64,000 bases of DNA from an uncultured Marvinbryantia sp. (GTDB lineage Bacteria; Bacillota; Clostridia; Lachnospirales; Lachnospiraceae), in contig CAKRRF010000009.1 of NCBI GenBank assembly GCA_934394985.1, positions 1-64,000 on the forward strand. The letters run 5' to 3'. Positions 1 to 10,164 of the stretch are shown piece by piece. The notes beneath the pieces were generated by a model that was not told where the DNA came from, searched no databases, and saw only the letters and a list, made by a program, of their open reading frames with translations. The translations under genes and the position numbers were made by a program. Positions within the stretch are counted from its first letter, which is position 1. Each line of letters starts with the position of its first letter.

Positions 1-34
1 TGTCGTAATCACCCATAACTGCAATTTTATACAT
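1..34 (-). CDS. ntpG: V-type ATP synthase subunit F (NtpG), 5' end only
   Basis: Only the first 11 codons lie in the window; they read MYKIAVMGDYD on the minus strand, and the rest runs off the left edge. This is the usual N-terminus of the small central-stalk F subunit (NtpG in Enterococcus hirae naming), a Rossmann-like protein that couples the rotor to the catalytic head. The start codon overlaps the end of ntpC by 8 nt (27-34), which is typical of translational coupling. The position straight after ntpC matches the standard gene order, so A, B and D subunits are expected beyond the window. Confidence 0.85.
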   Translation of the reverse strand, partial: MYKIAVMGDYD

Positions 35-998
35 ACATTTCCCTTACCCTTTCCCGGATGGAATCTTCCGGCAGGTTATTGGCCTTTGCGGATAATATGA
101 TTCTTACCGTTTTGATTTCATTTTCCCTTGCCAGTACATAAGCAACCAGCGGTTCTACGGAAAATGGGTTGTATTTCTGAGGCTTGATAGTCTGAATAAT
201 TTTATTATCGCACCAGCGTTCAAATGCGGATGGTGATTCCGCCAGTGCTTCTGCGCCCCCTGCATAAGCAGTGCCTGACAGATATTCGCAAATGGCATCT
301 ACACTGTTCAGTGCAGCTCTTGCCAGCAGATCAATATTCAGGCTGTCGCATTCTACCATAGCCTTTTTCATAAATTCTAATGACTTTGCGGTCTTCTGTG
401 AACGTACAGCAATCTTAATATCAGCAACTGCAACGGTATCTTCTGCATAGCTTTTCAGAATACCTGCTTTTGCTTTTTTTCCTGCTGCATAGATTGCTTC
501 CAGTGTCGCTTTGTCAATAATGACATCACACAGTTGTCCGTCTCTGGTATGCATCAGGGTTTCATAAGCTTCCTGTGCCGCTGCTGCCATATATTCAGGC
601 ATTCTGGAAAAATCTTTTTCTCCGATAAGTTTTTCCAGTTCTTCGCCTGATGGCTCACAGTCTTCGTAATAAATTCCAGGATGTTTTCCCTTCCGGCAGG
701 TTTCACGGATAGCTGCCTTCAGATTATGGAACTGATTCGGATAGGACAATACATCAAAAACGGACATATCAATTCCCATTTCTTTTATAGTGTTCCATGT
801 CTTTTCAGTCTCCCGGTTCAGCATTGCATCTGCCTCTAAAGGTGTGTCACTGTCTCCCCAGCCTTTTTCTGCCAGAAGCTGCAGACAATTCTGCTCTGTC
901 GGGCAGGCTATCAGCTGTTCAATCACAGTTGCATTCAGCAGTGATACTTCCAGTGCACGGATTCTCGCAACCGCAAAGGTAAAATCTATATCTGACAT
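27..998 (-). CDS. ntpC: V-type ATP synthase subunit C (NtpC)
   Basis: 323-residue all-helical subunit that sits at the top of the membrane rotor ring and links it to the central stalk of the V1 part. The N-terminus (DIDFTFAVARIRALE) and the Arg-rich C-terminus (ENEIKTVRIILSAKANNLP...IRERVREMYV) are typical of the vATP-synt_AC39 family, and the length is normal for bacterial and archaeal members. It lies 27 nt downstream of ntpE and overlaps the ntpG start, so it is an internal gene of the V-ATPase operon. An AGGAGGAC ribosome binding site precedes the ATG at 998. Confidence 0.95.
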   Translation of the reverse strand: MSDIDFTFAVARIRALEVSLLNATVIEQLIACPTEQNCLQLLAEKGWGDSDTPLEADAMLNRETEKTWNTIKEMGIDMSVFDVLSYPNQFHNLKAAIRETCRKGKHPGIYYEDCEPSGEELEKLIGEKDFSRMPEYMAAAAQEAYETLMHTRDGQLCDVIIDKATLEAIYAAGKKAKAGILKSYAEDTVAVADIKIAVRSQKTAKSLEFMKKAMVECDSLNIDLLARAALNSVDAICEYLSGTAYAGGAEALAESPSAFERWCDNKIIQTIKPQKYNPFSVEPLVAYVLARENEIKTVRIILSAKANNLPEDSIRERVREMYV

Positions 999-1025
999 GT
1001 AAGTCCTCCTTTACTGGGTTACGAT

Positions 1026-1619
1026 TCAGGAAAATAATATTTTCTGTACAAGATCCTGGCAGTCATCCTTCTTTGCATCAAACATTGCTTTGAAGGAGCA
1101 GTTTTCTTCGATTCCGCCATAAGATAAGATGAAACCTTTTTCCACTGCTGCCGGGGACTTGGAAAGAACCAGTGAACCGCCCTTTTTCTTTGCAATTTCA
1201 TCCACTTCTTTTTCAAATCCTGCAGGTAATTTTGCAAGATCCTGTGCATTCAGTGAGATTTCCCCCTTCTGAGGTGCCGCAAATTTTTCTACCATCTTTT
1301 TCAGTGTCTCAAAATATTCTGCATCATCCTTAGCACAGAACACTTCGTACGCTTTCTGAATGGTCTCAGCAATCAGTTCCTGCTTTGCAGCTAACAGCGC
1401 TGTTCTGCGTCTCAGATCTGCAGAAGATTTTACTCTTTCCTGATATCCTGCAAGATCTGCTGCTGATTTCTGTGCAATTTCTGCAGCCTTTGCTTCAGCC
1501 TCTGCTTCAGCTGCTGCCCGGATACGGTCAGCTTCCGCTGCTGCTTCAGCTTTCTTACTGTTGGCGGAGGCATTTGCTTCTTCCAGAATCTGGTTCATCA
1601 TTTTTTCTAATCCAGTCAT
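1026..1619 (-). CDS. ntpE: V-type ATP synthase subunit E (NtpE)
   Basis: 197-residue peripheral-stalk subunit that with NtpF forms the stator holding the catalytic head against rotation. Residues about 5-75 are a long Ala/Glu/Lys-rich coiled coil (ANASANSKKAEAAAEA), followed by the globular C-terminal domain (EKGFILSYGGIEENCSFKAMFDAK) typical of vATP-synt_E. It follows ntpK in the operon but is separated from it by 347 nt of hairpin repeats, an unusually long gap for this otherwise tight operon. A GAAAAGGAGAGC ribosome binding site supports the ATG at 1619. Confidence 0.95.
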   Translation of the reverse strand: MTGLEKMMNQILEEANASANSKKAEAAAEADRIRAAAEAEAEAKAAEIAQKSAADLAGYQERVKSSADLRRRTALLAAKQELIAETIQKAYEVFCAKDDAEYFETLKKMVEKFAAPQKGEISLNAQDLAKLPAGFEKEVDEIAKKKGGSLVLSKSPAAVEKGFILSYGGIEENCSFKAMFDAKKDDCQDLVQKILFS

Positions 1620-1966
1620 TCCTAGTGCTCTCCTTTTCTCTAAATTATCTTTTTACGTTCGCTCCGAACGCGCACTCGAGAGCTTCGCTCTCTCGTTCCC
1701 GTTGCACTCACATGGGTCTGCCAATCTGAAAACAAACCTGACTGCAAGCAGCTCTTCAAACGTCTACGTTCGCTCCGAACGCGCACTCGAGAGCTTCGCT
1801 CTCTTTTGCCTGCAAGCAGCTCTTCAAACACCTACGTTCGCTCCGAACGCGCACTCGAGAGCTTCGCTCTCTCGTTCCCGTTGCACTCACATAGAGCTGT
1901 ATGACAGAAAACTGTCCTGTCTGCAAGCAGCCGTCCAGTTTCTGCATCCATCTCTGCGTTCGTCGC
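1620..1966. repeat. Intergenic triple hairpin repeat between ntpK and ntpE
   Basis: This 347-nt gap holds no gene. It contains three copies of a 40-60 bp unit, at 1654-1713, 1765-1804 (shorter) and 1833-1892. Each unit carries two small inverted repeats, GTTCGCTCCGAAC and GAGAGCTTCGCTCTC; the full-length copies end in CGTTGCACTCACAT. A second short motif, CTGCAAGCAGCTCTTCAAAC, occurs at 1742-1761 and 1810-1829, with a truncated form at 1921-1931. Both inverted repeats would fold as stem-loops in the ntpK-ntpE transcript. Open frames across the region only read through the repeats and lack credible ribosome binding sites. Confidence 0.85.
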
Positions 1967-4466
<2,500 letters not shown>

Positions 4467-4604
4467 ATCCGCATCCCTCCTTTTCTCTAATTTTTTAACT
4501 ATGAGAATCACACTCTGTGAGTTTCTCAAGTTATTGCGCAATCACCAAGGTCTCGTGCATGCACGGCTTTGGCTCGTTGCTCACATAAATAAAAAAATGA
4601 GCAC
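4467..4604. repeat. Structured spacer between ntpF and ntpI
   Basis: The 138-nt gap carries several inverted repeats: TGAGAA/TTCTCA arms at 4502-4528 around CACTC-TGT-GAG, TTGCGCAA at about 4533-4540, and a perfect 12-bp palindrome CGTGCATGCACG at 4554-4565 extended by CCAA/TTGG outer arms (4545-4572). It ends with GTTGCTCACAT, which resembles the CGTTGCACTCACAT end of the repeats downstream of ntpK. Its function is unknown. It could act as an RNA-processing or stability element in the operon transcript. Confidence 0.5.
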
Positions 4605-4913
4605 TCAAAACAGAGCCGCAATGACAGCTTCCGTTGCCTGTGCTTCTTTTCCTGCTGCAAGTGTTTTTAATGCAGCAATCTCTTTCTGGATATCTGCTTC
4701 TACAGATTCCATAAATTTTTCTGCTTCTTTCTTTGAAGCTTCCATGGCTGCTCCGGCTTTATCCTTCGCTTCCTGAAGTCTGGCTTCCTTCAGTGTCAGG
4801 GCATCCTTTTTTGCCTGCTCTACCATGTCTGTGCATTGCTGTCGGCATTCTTTTGCAATTGTATCTGCCTTGCCTTCTGCTTCCTGCACTTTTTTGATTG
4901 TCTCAGCTACCAT
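4605..4913 (-). CDS. ntpF: V-type ATP synthase peripheral stalk subunit (G/H, NtpF-like)
   Basis: 102-residue, almost entirely coiled-coil protein (VAETIKKVQEAEGKADTIAK...AKKDALTLKEARLQEAKDKA), as expected for the small peripheral-stalk partner of NtpE. I take MVAETIKK at 4913 as the start because of the upstream GAAGGTGGTGAG; a longer frame begins 57 nt earlier, over the probable transcription start. It is the first gene of the operon, as in Enterococcus hirae ntpFIKECGABD. Coiled-coil sequences diverge fast, so the subunit identity rests mainly on position. Confidence 0.85.
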   Translation of the reverse strand: MVAETIKKVQEAEGKADTIAKECRQQCTDMVEQAKKDALTLKEARLQEAKDKAGAAMEASKKEAEKFMESVEADIQKEIAALKTLAAGKEAQATEAVIAALF

Positions 4914-4941
4914 GTTCTCACCACCTTCTTCGCATAGATTG

Positions 4942-4970
4942 AGTCTATCACATGCTTTGTTAATTTTCAA
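4942..4970 (-). promoter_or_regulatory. Sigma-A promoter of the V-ATPase operon
   Basis: On the minus strand a -35 TTGAAA (4970-4965) is separated by 17 bp from a -10 TAGACT (4947-4942). Transcription would begin near 4935, about 22 nt before the ntpF start codon. The same -10 TAGACT is seen at the uxaC and kdgA promoters in this window. Confidence 0.7.
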
Positions 4971-5052
4971 ACACTTTTATAACTAATCCACAATTATTTT
5001 TTCTAAAGTTTTTATAAATTATGCACTATTACTTCCTATTAAAATAGGGGGC

Positions 5053-5229
5053 TTAAATTTGTTTTCGTACTACCGCATATTCATCCCCGTTTCGATAGTA
5101 GGGACACTGGTAATGTGTATCTGAGAGAAACCGGACCAGTTCATCCTCGTCCAGATCCATATCACAGATATAGCACTCATACTCTTCATCATAACTGTAA
5201 TAGGCACAGGTATCACATGCTGCCTGCAT
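5053..5229 (-). CDS. Small Cys-rich protein (DUF6472-like)
   Basis: 58-residue acidic protein with two Cys pairs, CDTCAYY and CYICDMDLDEDE, and a later Cys in YQCPYYRNGDEY. The spacing looks like a small zinc-ribbon fold. It resembles short clostridial proteins annotated as DUF6472, a recalled rather than searched match. I place the start at 5229 (MQAACDTC) because AGAGG lies 6 nt upstream; a frame 15 codons longer lacks a site. It is transcribed away from the LTA-synthase-like gene. No function is known. Confidence 0.7.
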   Translation of the reverse strand: MQAACDTCAYYSYDEEYECYICDMDLDEDELVRFLSDTHYQCPYYRNGDEYAVVRKQI

Positions 5230-5431
5230 TATCATCCTCTTTTCTGTTTCCTTGAAAATCTGATCACTTAACATGTATCCTGTTTAGCACTGTCACACTG
5301 TAATCAGATATAGTATATCAGATTTTTGCCATCATGTGTTGACAAACATGTATTTCTGTCGTAAAAAATACATGTACCATTTTTAGCAACTTATAAACAT
5401 GTAGTATACGATTTTATAAGGTTAGATATTT
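5230..5431. promoter_or_regulatory. Divergent intergenic region with four ACATGTA motifs
   Basis: The region between the Cys-rich gene (-) and the LTA-synthase-like gene (+) has four exact copies of ACATGTA, starting at 5271, 5346, 5370 and 5397. A plus-strand -35 TTGACA lies at 5339-5344, with only a weak A-rich -10 (TAAAAA, 5362-5367) 17 bp further on. The repeated half-palindrome could be an operator for an unknown regulator; this is inference from repetition only. Confidence 0.45.
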
Positions 5432-7528
5432 ATGAAAAAACTTATCAGACACTTTAAACAGAGAAAAAAACTTTTCCACACCAAAAACCGTGACACCTCT
5501 GCCAGAGGCAAATTAACCGCACTGTTTTATAAATATCAGAATGAGTCTGTTTCAGACGGCTATCTTCTCTGCTATCTGGTGCTGCCTCTTGTTCTGGTCT
5601 TTCTGATCGAATGCATGGCATATCATTCCGTGATCGGTGGGTTTCAGTTTATTATTTTTCATCCATACTCCTATCTGATCAATGTCATGATTGTGTCAGC
5701 ATCCTTTACCTTCGCCCTGGTTTTCCGGAAACGAATCGGTGTGATTATTCTGATCAGTCTGTTCTGGCTGATCGGAGGTATTGTGAACTTTGTGCTGCTG
5801 TTTTTCCGAGTAACACCTTTTACCAACAGTGACCTGCTTCTGGTAAAGGACGGACTGGATGTCGCTGCCAAATATCTGAACACTCTGCAGTATATTGCCA
5901 TCGGTATTCTTATCGCTGCTGTGCTTATTTTGTTTATTCTGTTCTTTTTAAAAACTCCAAGGGCAGAAAAAAAGCCGAAATATATCCATTCTATTCCGAT
6001 TATTCTCGCTTCACTGCTGTTGACCTGGGGTGCCATTTTAATCGGACAATCTGCCGGACTTCTGGAGACCGCTTTTCGTGAACTCTCGCAGTCCTATCTG
6101 AAAAATGGATTTATTTACTGCTTTGGCGCAAGCCTGATTGATACCGGAATCAGCAAGCCAAGCGATTATTCTGAAGAAGCTATGGAACAGCTGACGGAGA
6201 ACTATGATTCTCTGCCATCTGATGAGATCGCCACCTATACTTCGCGCAAACCAAATGTGATCATTGTACAGCTGGAATCTTTTTTCAATGTAAATCGACT
6301 GAAGGATATCAAATTTTCCAGTAACCCGCTTCCAAACCTGACCAGAATTATGGAGGAATGGCCCTCCGGTGCGTTTAGTATGCCGGTAGTCGGTGCCGGC
6401 ACGGTAAACTCCGAATTCGAAGTCCTTACCGGCATGAATATCGATGATTTCGGTATTGGGGAATATCCATATAAGACGATTGTAAAAGAAACTGCCTGTG
6501 AATCCCTGGCCTACAACCTGAAGCCTTACGGATATCACTCTTTTGCCATCCACAATAATACCGGCAGCTTCTATGACCGGAATCTTGTTTATCCAAATCT
6601 GGGATTTGATACTTTCACCTCCGTGGAGTATATGTGGCCAGACAGCTATACGCCTCTGGACTGGGTAAAGGACTCTGTTCTTACCGACGAAATCAAAACT
6701 GCTCTGGATTCCACCGAGGATCAGGACTTTGTCTTCACGGTGTCTGTTCAGGGACATGGAAGCTACCCTTCCGATTCCAGTGTCAGATATTCTCACCATG
6801 TTACCCTCTCCAGTGACACGATCACGGATGAAGGGTATCTGAATCAGTTAAGCTATTATGTAAATCAGCTTTATGAAATGGATCAGTTTATCGGGGATCT
6901 GGTTCATATGCTCAGCGAACGTAAAGAACCTACGATTCTGGTAATGTATGGCGATCACTGTCCAAGTCTGAGTCTGACGGATGATATGCTTGCCACAGGT
7001 ACTATTTACGATACCGAATATTTTATCTGGAACAACGCTGGTCTGACGTTCGACAACCAGGATATGCAGGCTTATGAGATAGGTTCTACGCTTCTTAGTG
7101 CCCTGGAAGTTCCAGACGGTGCTATAAATGCCTACCATCAGAATTCCGGCCGTCAGCTGCGAAATGGTGAGATCACGGAAGAAGATTATCTGAATGGTCT
7201 GAAAGAACTGGAATACGATGTACTCTATGGTGACAGAATCACCTATAACGGAGAAAATCCATTCGTTCCTACACATCTGCAAATGGGATTTTTCCCGATT
7301 ACCATCGAGGCTGTGAACTATACCAAGGATCATGTTCTGATTGTCCGTGGTAATAATTTTACCCGTTACAGTACCGTTCATGTCAATGGAACTTCCTGTG
7401 ATACCCTGTATCTGGATCCCAATACACTGGTTGTGGCAAATGCTGATCTGTCAGGAAGAACGGAAATCACTGTATCACAGGCTTCTTTAAGTGAAACAGA
7501 TAACTACGTATTCTATCCAAAAAAATGA
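5432..7528 (+). CDS. LTA synthase family protein (membrane sulfatase) with extra C-terminal domain
   Basis: 698-residue membrane enzyme. Residues about 45-230 hold roughly five membrane helices, followed by an extracellular alkaline-phosphatase/sulfatase domain from about 273 (KPNVIIVQLESF). The metal/nucleophile residues expected for LtaS-type phosphoglycerol transferases are present: Glu282 in QLESF, the catalytic Thr324 in GAGTVNSEFEVLTG, and a late MYGDHCPSL motif. The likely reaction is transfer of glycerol phosphate from phosphatidylglycerol to a cell-surface polymer. Residues about 605-698 (PITIEAVNYTKDHVLIVRGNNFTRYSTVHVNG) look like an IPT/TIG-type beta domain, which standard LtaS lacks. 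It stands alone on the plus strand. A paralogue acting on another polymer is possible. Confidence 0.88.
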   Translation: MKKLIRHFKQRKKLFHTKNRDTSARGKLTALFYKYQNESVSDGYLLCYLVLPLVLVFLIECMAYHSVIGGFQFIIFHPYSYLINVMIVSASFTFALVFRKRIGVIILISLFWLIGGIVNFVLLFFRVTPFTNSDLLLVKDGLDVAAKYLNTLQYIAIGILIAAVLILFILFFLKTPRAEKKPKYIHSIPIILASLLLTWGAILIGQSAGLLETAFRELSQSYLKNGFIYCFGASLIDTGISKPSDYSEEAMEQLTENYDSLPSDEIATYTSRKPNVIIVQLESFFNVNRLKDIKFSSNPLPNLTRIMEEWPSGAFSMPVVGAGTVNSEFEVLTGMNIDDFGIGEYPYKTIVKETACESLAYNLKPYGYHSFAIHNNTGSFYDRNLVYPNLGFDTFTSVEYMWPDSYTPLDWVKDSVLTDEIKTALDSTEDQDFVFTVSVQGHGSYPSDSSVRYSHHVTLSSDTITDEGYLNQLSYYVNQLYEMDQFIGDLVHMLSERKEPTILVMYGDHCPSLSLTDDMLATGTIYDTEYFIWNNAGLTFDNQDMQAYEIGSTLLSALEVPDGAINAYHQNSGRQLRNGEITEEDYLNGLKELEYDVLYGDRITYNGENPFVPTHLQMGFFPITIEAVNYTKDHVLIVRGNNFTRYSTVHVNGTSCDTLYLDPNTLVVANADLSGRTEITVSQASLSETDNYVFYPKK

Positions 7529-7540
7529 TGCATTCATAGA

Positions 7541-7588
7541 AAAAGGGCACACATGACAGCTTTTATCATGTGCGCCCTTTCTTCTTTC
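7541..7588. terminator. Bidirectional terminator between ltaS-like gene and lacI
   Basis: A strong inverted repeat pairs GGGCACACATGA (7545-7556) with TCATGTGCGCCC (7566-7577), preceded by an A-run and followed by TTTCTTCTTTCTT. It lies between convergent genes and could end transcription of both. Confidence 0.85.
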
Positions 7589-8593
7589 TTACAAATCGGC
7601 AGAGGTATCTCTTGGCACTATTTCGCCTTTTACCACCGTTTTCTGACTGACTATTTCTTTTTTCAGTATCTTCATCAACAAATCTACTGCCAGACTCCCT
7701 GCCTCGCGCATATGATTATCCATCGTACTGATCTCCGGTTCACTGCATATGCTGATCTTGGAATTGTTATATCCCAGAATCTGCATATCCTGCGGTACCT
7801 TCAGTCCCTGTACTTTTGCAAACTTGCATGCGCCTACCGCCAGTTCATCGTCTGATGCCATAATCACATCCCAGGTTTTCCCCTGCTCCCACCGCTCCTG
7901 CAAAAATCTTTTTGTATCTTCGATACTACTGTCCTTCATAAGCACAATCTGGTCTTTTCGCAGCTTTCGTCCACACTGCGTATACGCATCTTTTATTCCC
8001 TGTATTTTCTGTCTTCCGCTATAGGAAAGTGAACGGTACAAATATAAAATTTCCCGTTTCTGTGCAAGAAATTTTTCTGTTGCACACCGCATCATCTCCC
8101 GGTCATCACAGACTGCACAATATACATTTGATGCATCCAGATAAGCATTTACCAGCATGACCGGCACTTCTTTTGCCGCATCTATGATATACTGATTCTT
8201 TTCCATATTTTTCTCAATAAAACTGGAGCCTACTAAAATCAATGCATCCACTCGCTTGGAAAGGAGCAGGTTCATATATTTAGCCTTTTCCTTTGCCTCA
8301 TATCCGGTACAGCACAATAAAACATCATACTGATATTTATGCAATTCCTGCTCAACATCATAAACTGCTGAAGCCAGTACAATATCCGAACTGTCCGCAC
8401 ACATCACACCAATCGTATTCATGGTATTCAGTCCCAGTCCTCTGGCAAATACATTTGGCTGGTATCCGGTTTCTTCCATCACCGCCAGTATCTTCTGTCT
8501 GGTCTTCTCGCTGACCTTACTGTTCCCGTTCAGCACTCGGGATACCGTTGCAATCGATACCCCGGCCTTTTCTGAAATGTCATAAATATTCAT
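7589..8593 (-). CDS. LacI-family regulator of the galacturonate genes
   Basis: 334-residue LacI/GalR repressor with an N-terminal helix-turn-helix (MNIYDISEKAGVSIATVSRVLNGN) and a periplasmic-binding-protein-like effector domain. Start 8593 is supported by AAAAAGGGGG; an in-frame extension 17 codons upstream has no signal. It is the last gene of the uxaC-uxaB-uxaA operon, 85 nt after uxaA, so it probably responds to galacturonate or a pathway intermediate. Its likely sites are the ATGTAAGTGCTTACAT-type palindromes at 13350-13365 and 15546-15561. The link between this protein and those sites is inference from position. Confidence 0.88.
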   Translation of the reverse strand: MNIYDISEKAGVSIATVSRVLNGNSKVSEKTRQKILAVMEETGYQPNVFARGLGLNTMNTIGVMCADSSDIVLASAVYDVEQELHKYQYDVLLCCTGYEAKEKAKYMNLLLSKRVDALILVGSSFIEKNMEKNQYIIDAAKEVPVMLVNAYLDASNVYCAVCDDREMMRCATEKFLAQKREILYLYRSLSYSGRQKIQGIKDAYTQCGRKLRKDQIVLMKDSSIEDTKRFLQERWEQGKTWDVIMASDDELAVGACKFAKVQGLKVPQDMQILGYNNSKISICSEPEISTMDNHMREAGSLAVDLLMKILKKEIVSQKTVVKGEIVPRDTSADL

Positions 8594-8677
8594 GTAATAC
8601 CCCCTTTTTGTACCTCCGTTTACAGGCACCAAAATCAGGGGCAAATTCGTTGCCCCTGATTTTACATTTTTTCCGTC

Positions 8678-10156
8678 TTATAATACCACACCATCTTTAA
8701 AGATAGAAATGCCTCTGTATCCACGACGTTCTGCCTGGGTTTCTTTACCATTGGCAGTCTCGATTACCAGCTCCATAAGACGTTTTGCTGCATCGTCAAT
8801 GGATTCTCCGTCTACAATAGAACCTGCATTAAAGTCGATCCAGCCCTGCTTTTTACCAGCCAGCTGACTGTTGGTTGCCAGCTTCAACGTAGGAGCCGGT
8901 GCACCAAATGGTGTTCCACGTCCTGTGGTAAACAGGATCATGTGTGCTCCTGCTGCTGTCATTGCGGTTGCAGATACCAGATCATTTCCCGGTCCGTACA
9001 GCATATTCAGTCCCTTGGTCACTACCGGGTCACCATAGCCGATTACGTCCATAATCGGTGCGCTTCCGCCCTTCTGTACGCATCCACAGGACTTGTCTTC
9101 CAGTGTAGTGATACCACCCTGACGATTTCCAGGGCTTGGATTGTCATATACTACTTCATGATGACTGATAAAGTAATTCTTAAATCCGTTGATCATGTCA
9201 ACTGCTTTGTCAAAGATCTCTGTATTGATACAGCGATTCATCAGGAATCCTTCTGCACCAAACATTTCCGGTACTTCTGTGAGTACAGTTGATCCGCCTC
9301 TTGCTACCATCATATCACTGAAACGTCCTACGGTAGGGTTTGCAGTAATACCGGAAAGTCCATCGGACCCTCCACACTTCATACCGATTACCAGTTCGCT
9401 TACCGGAATCGCTTCTCTCTTGAACTGTCCGGCATATGCCGCACATTCTTCCAGAAGCTTTCTTCCGGCTTCGAATTCATCTTCTACTTCCTGACAGGTA
9501 AGGAATTTTACTCTGTCATGATCGTAATCGCCCAGTTCTTCCAGGAACTGTTCATGTGTCAGGTTCTCACATCCAAGGCTCAGTACCAGCACAGCTGCCG
9601 CATTTGGATGACGAACAAGCGCTGCCAGAAGCTTTCTGGTCTGTGCATGATCTGCACCGGTCTGGCTGCATCCAAATGGATGGTCGAACGTATACAGGCC
9701 ATCGATGGTGCCCTGAACCAGATCCTGGTTCAGAGATACCATACGTTTTGCCACGTCATTTACGCATCCTACCGTCGGGATAATCCAGATCTCGTTACGG
9801 ATCGCTGCTCTGCCGTCTTTTCTGCGGAAACCATTGAAAGTCTCCGGTTCTACCGGTGTTACCGGTGTAATCGCCGGCTGGTAAGTATATTCTACTTCAC
9901 CCTCCAGATTCGTAGCCATATTGTGGCTGTGTACCCAGTTACCTACTTCGATCTCTTCTGTCGCATGTCCGATCGGGAAACCATATTTCACTACATTGGT
10001 ATCTTTCGCGATCTTTTTCAGAGCGATCTTATGTCCCTGTGGAATATCTTCCGCTGCAATTACAGTATATTCACCTGCAGTAATACTTTCTCCCTTTGCA
10101 ATCGGAGCCAGTGCTACTGCCACATTATCAAGTGGATTAATCTGAATTGTTTTCAT
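8678..10156 (-). CDS. uxaA: Altronate dehydratase UxaA
   Basis: 492-residue enzyme that dehydrates D-altronate to 2-keto-3-deoxygluconate in galacturonate breakdown. It has the N-terminal SAF-type domain (to about residue 100) and the UxaA/GarD catalytic part, with the family signatures DHPFGCSQTG, VLSLGCEN, GMKCGGSDGLSGITANPTVG and CGCVQKGG, whose Cys/His residues fit the Fe-dependent dehydratase class. Length is normal. The gene sits 8 nt downstream of uxaB and is translated from an AAAAGG site. Galactarate dehydratase is the nearest alternative, but the neighbours make altronate the substrate. Confidence 0.96.
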   Translation of the reverse strand: MKTIQINPLDNVAVALAPIAKGESITAGEYTVIAAEDIPQGHKIALKKIAKDTNVVKYGFPIGHATEEIEVGNWVHSHNMATNLEGEVEYTYQPAITPVTPVEPETFNGFRRKDGRAAIRNEIWIIPTVGCVNDVAKRMVSLNQDLVQGTIDGLYTFDHPFGCSQTGADHAQTRKLLAALVRHPNAAAVLVLSLGCENLTHEQFLEELGDYDHDRVKFLTCQEVEDEFEAGRKLLEECAAYAGQFKREAIPVSELVIGMKCGGSDGLSGITANPTVGRFSDMMVARGGSTVLTEVPEMFGAEGFLMNRCINTEIFDKAVDMINGFKNYFISHHEVVYDNPSPGNRQGGITTLEDKSCGCVQKGGSAPIMDVIGYGDPVVTKGLNMLYGPGNDLVSATAMTAAGAHMILFTTGRGTPFGAPAPTLKLATNSQLAGKKQGWIDFNAGSIVDGESIDDAAKRLMELVIETANGKETQAERRGYRGISIFKDGVVL

Positions 10157-10164
10157 ACCTTTTC

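Noticed and set aside
1654..1892. Possible CRISPR-like array
   Set aside because: Only three units of unequal length, with spacers that themselves contain a second repeated motif, and no cas genes nearby.
6038..6799. 253-residue antisense frame inside the LTA-synthase-like gene
   Set aside because: It is the mirror of a well-supported membrane enzyme; no family features or start signal.
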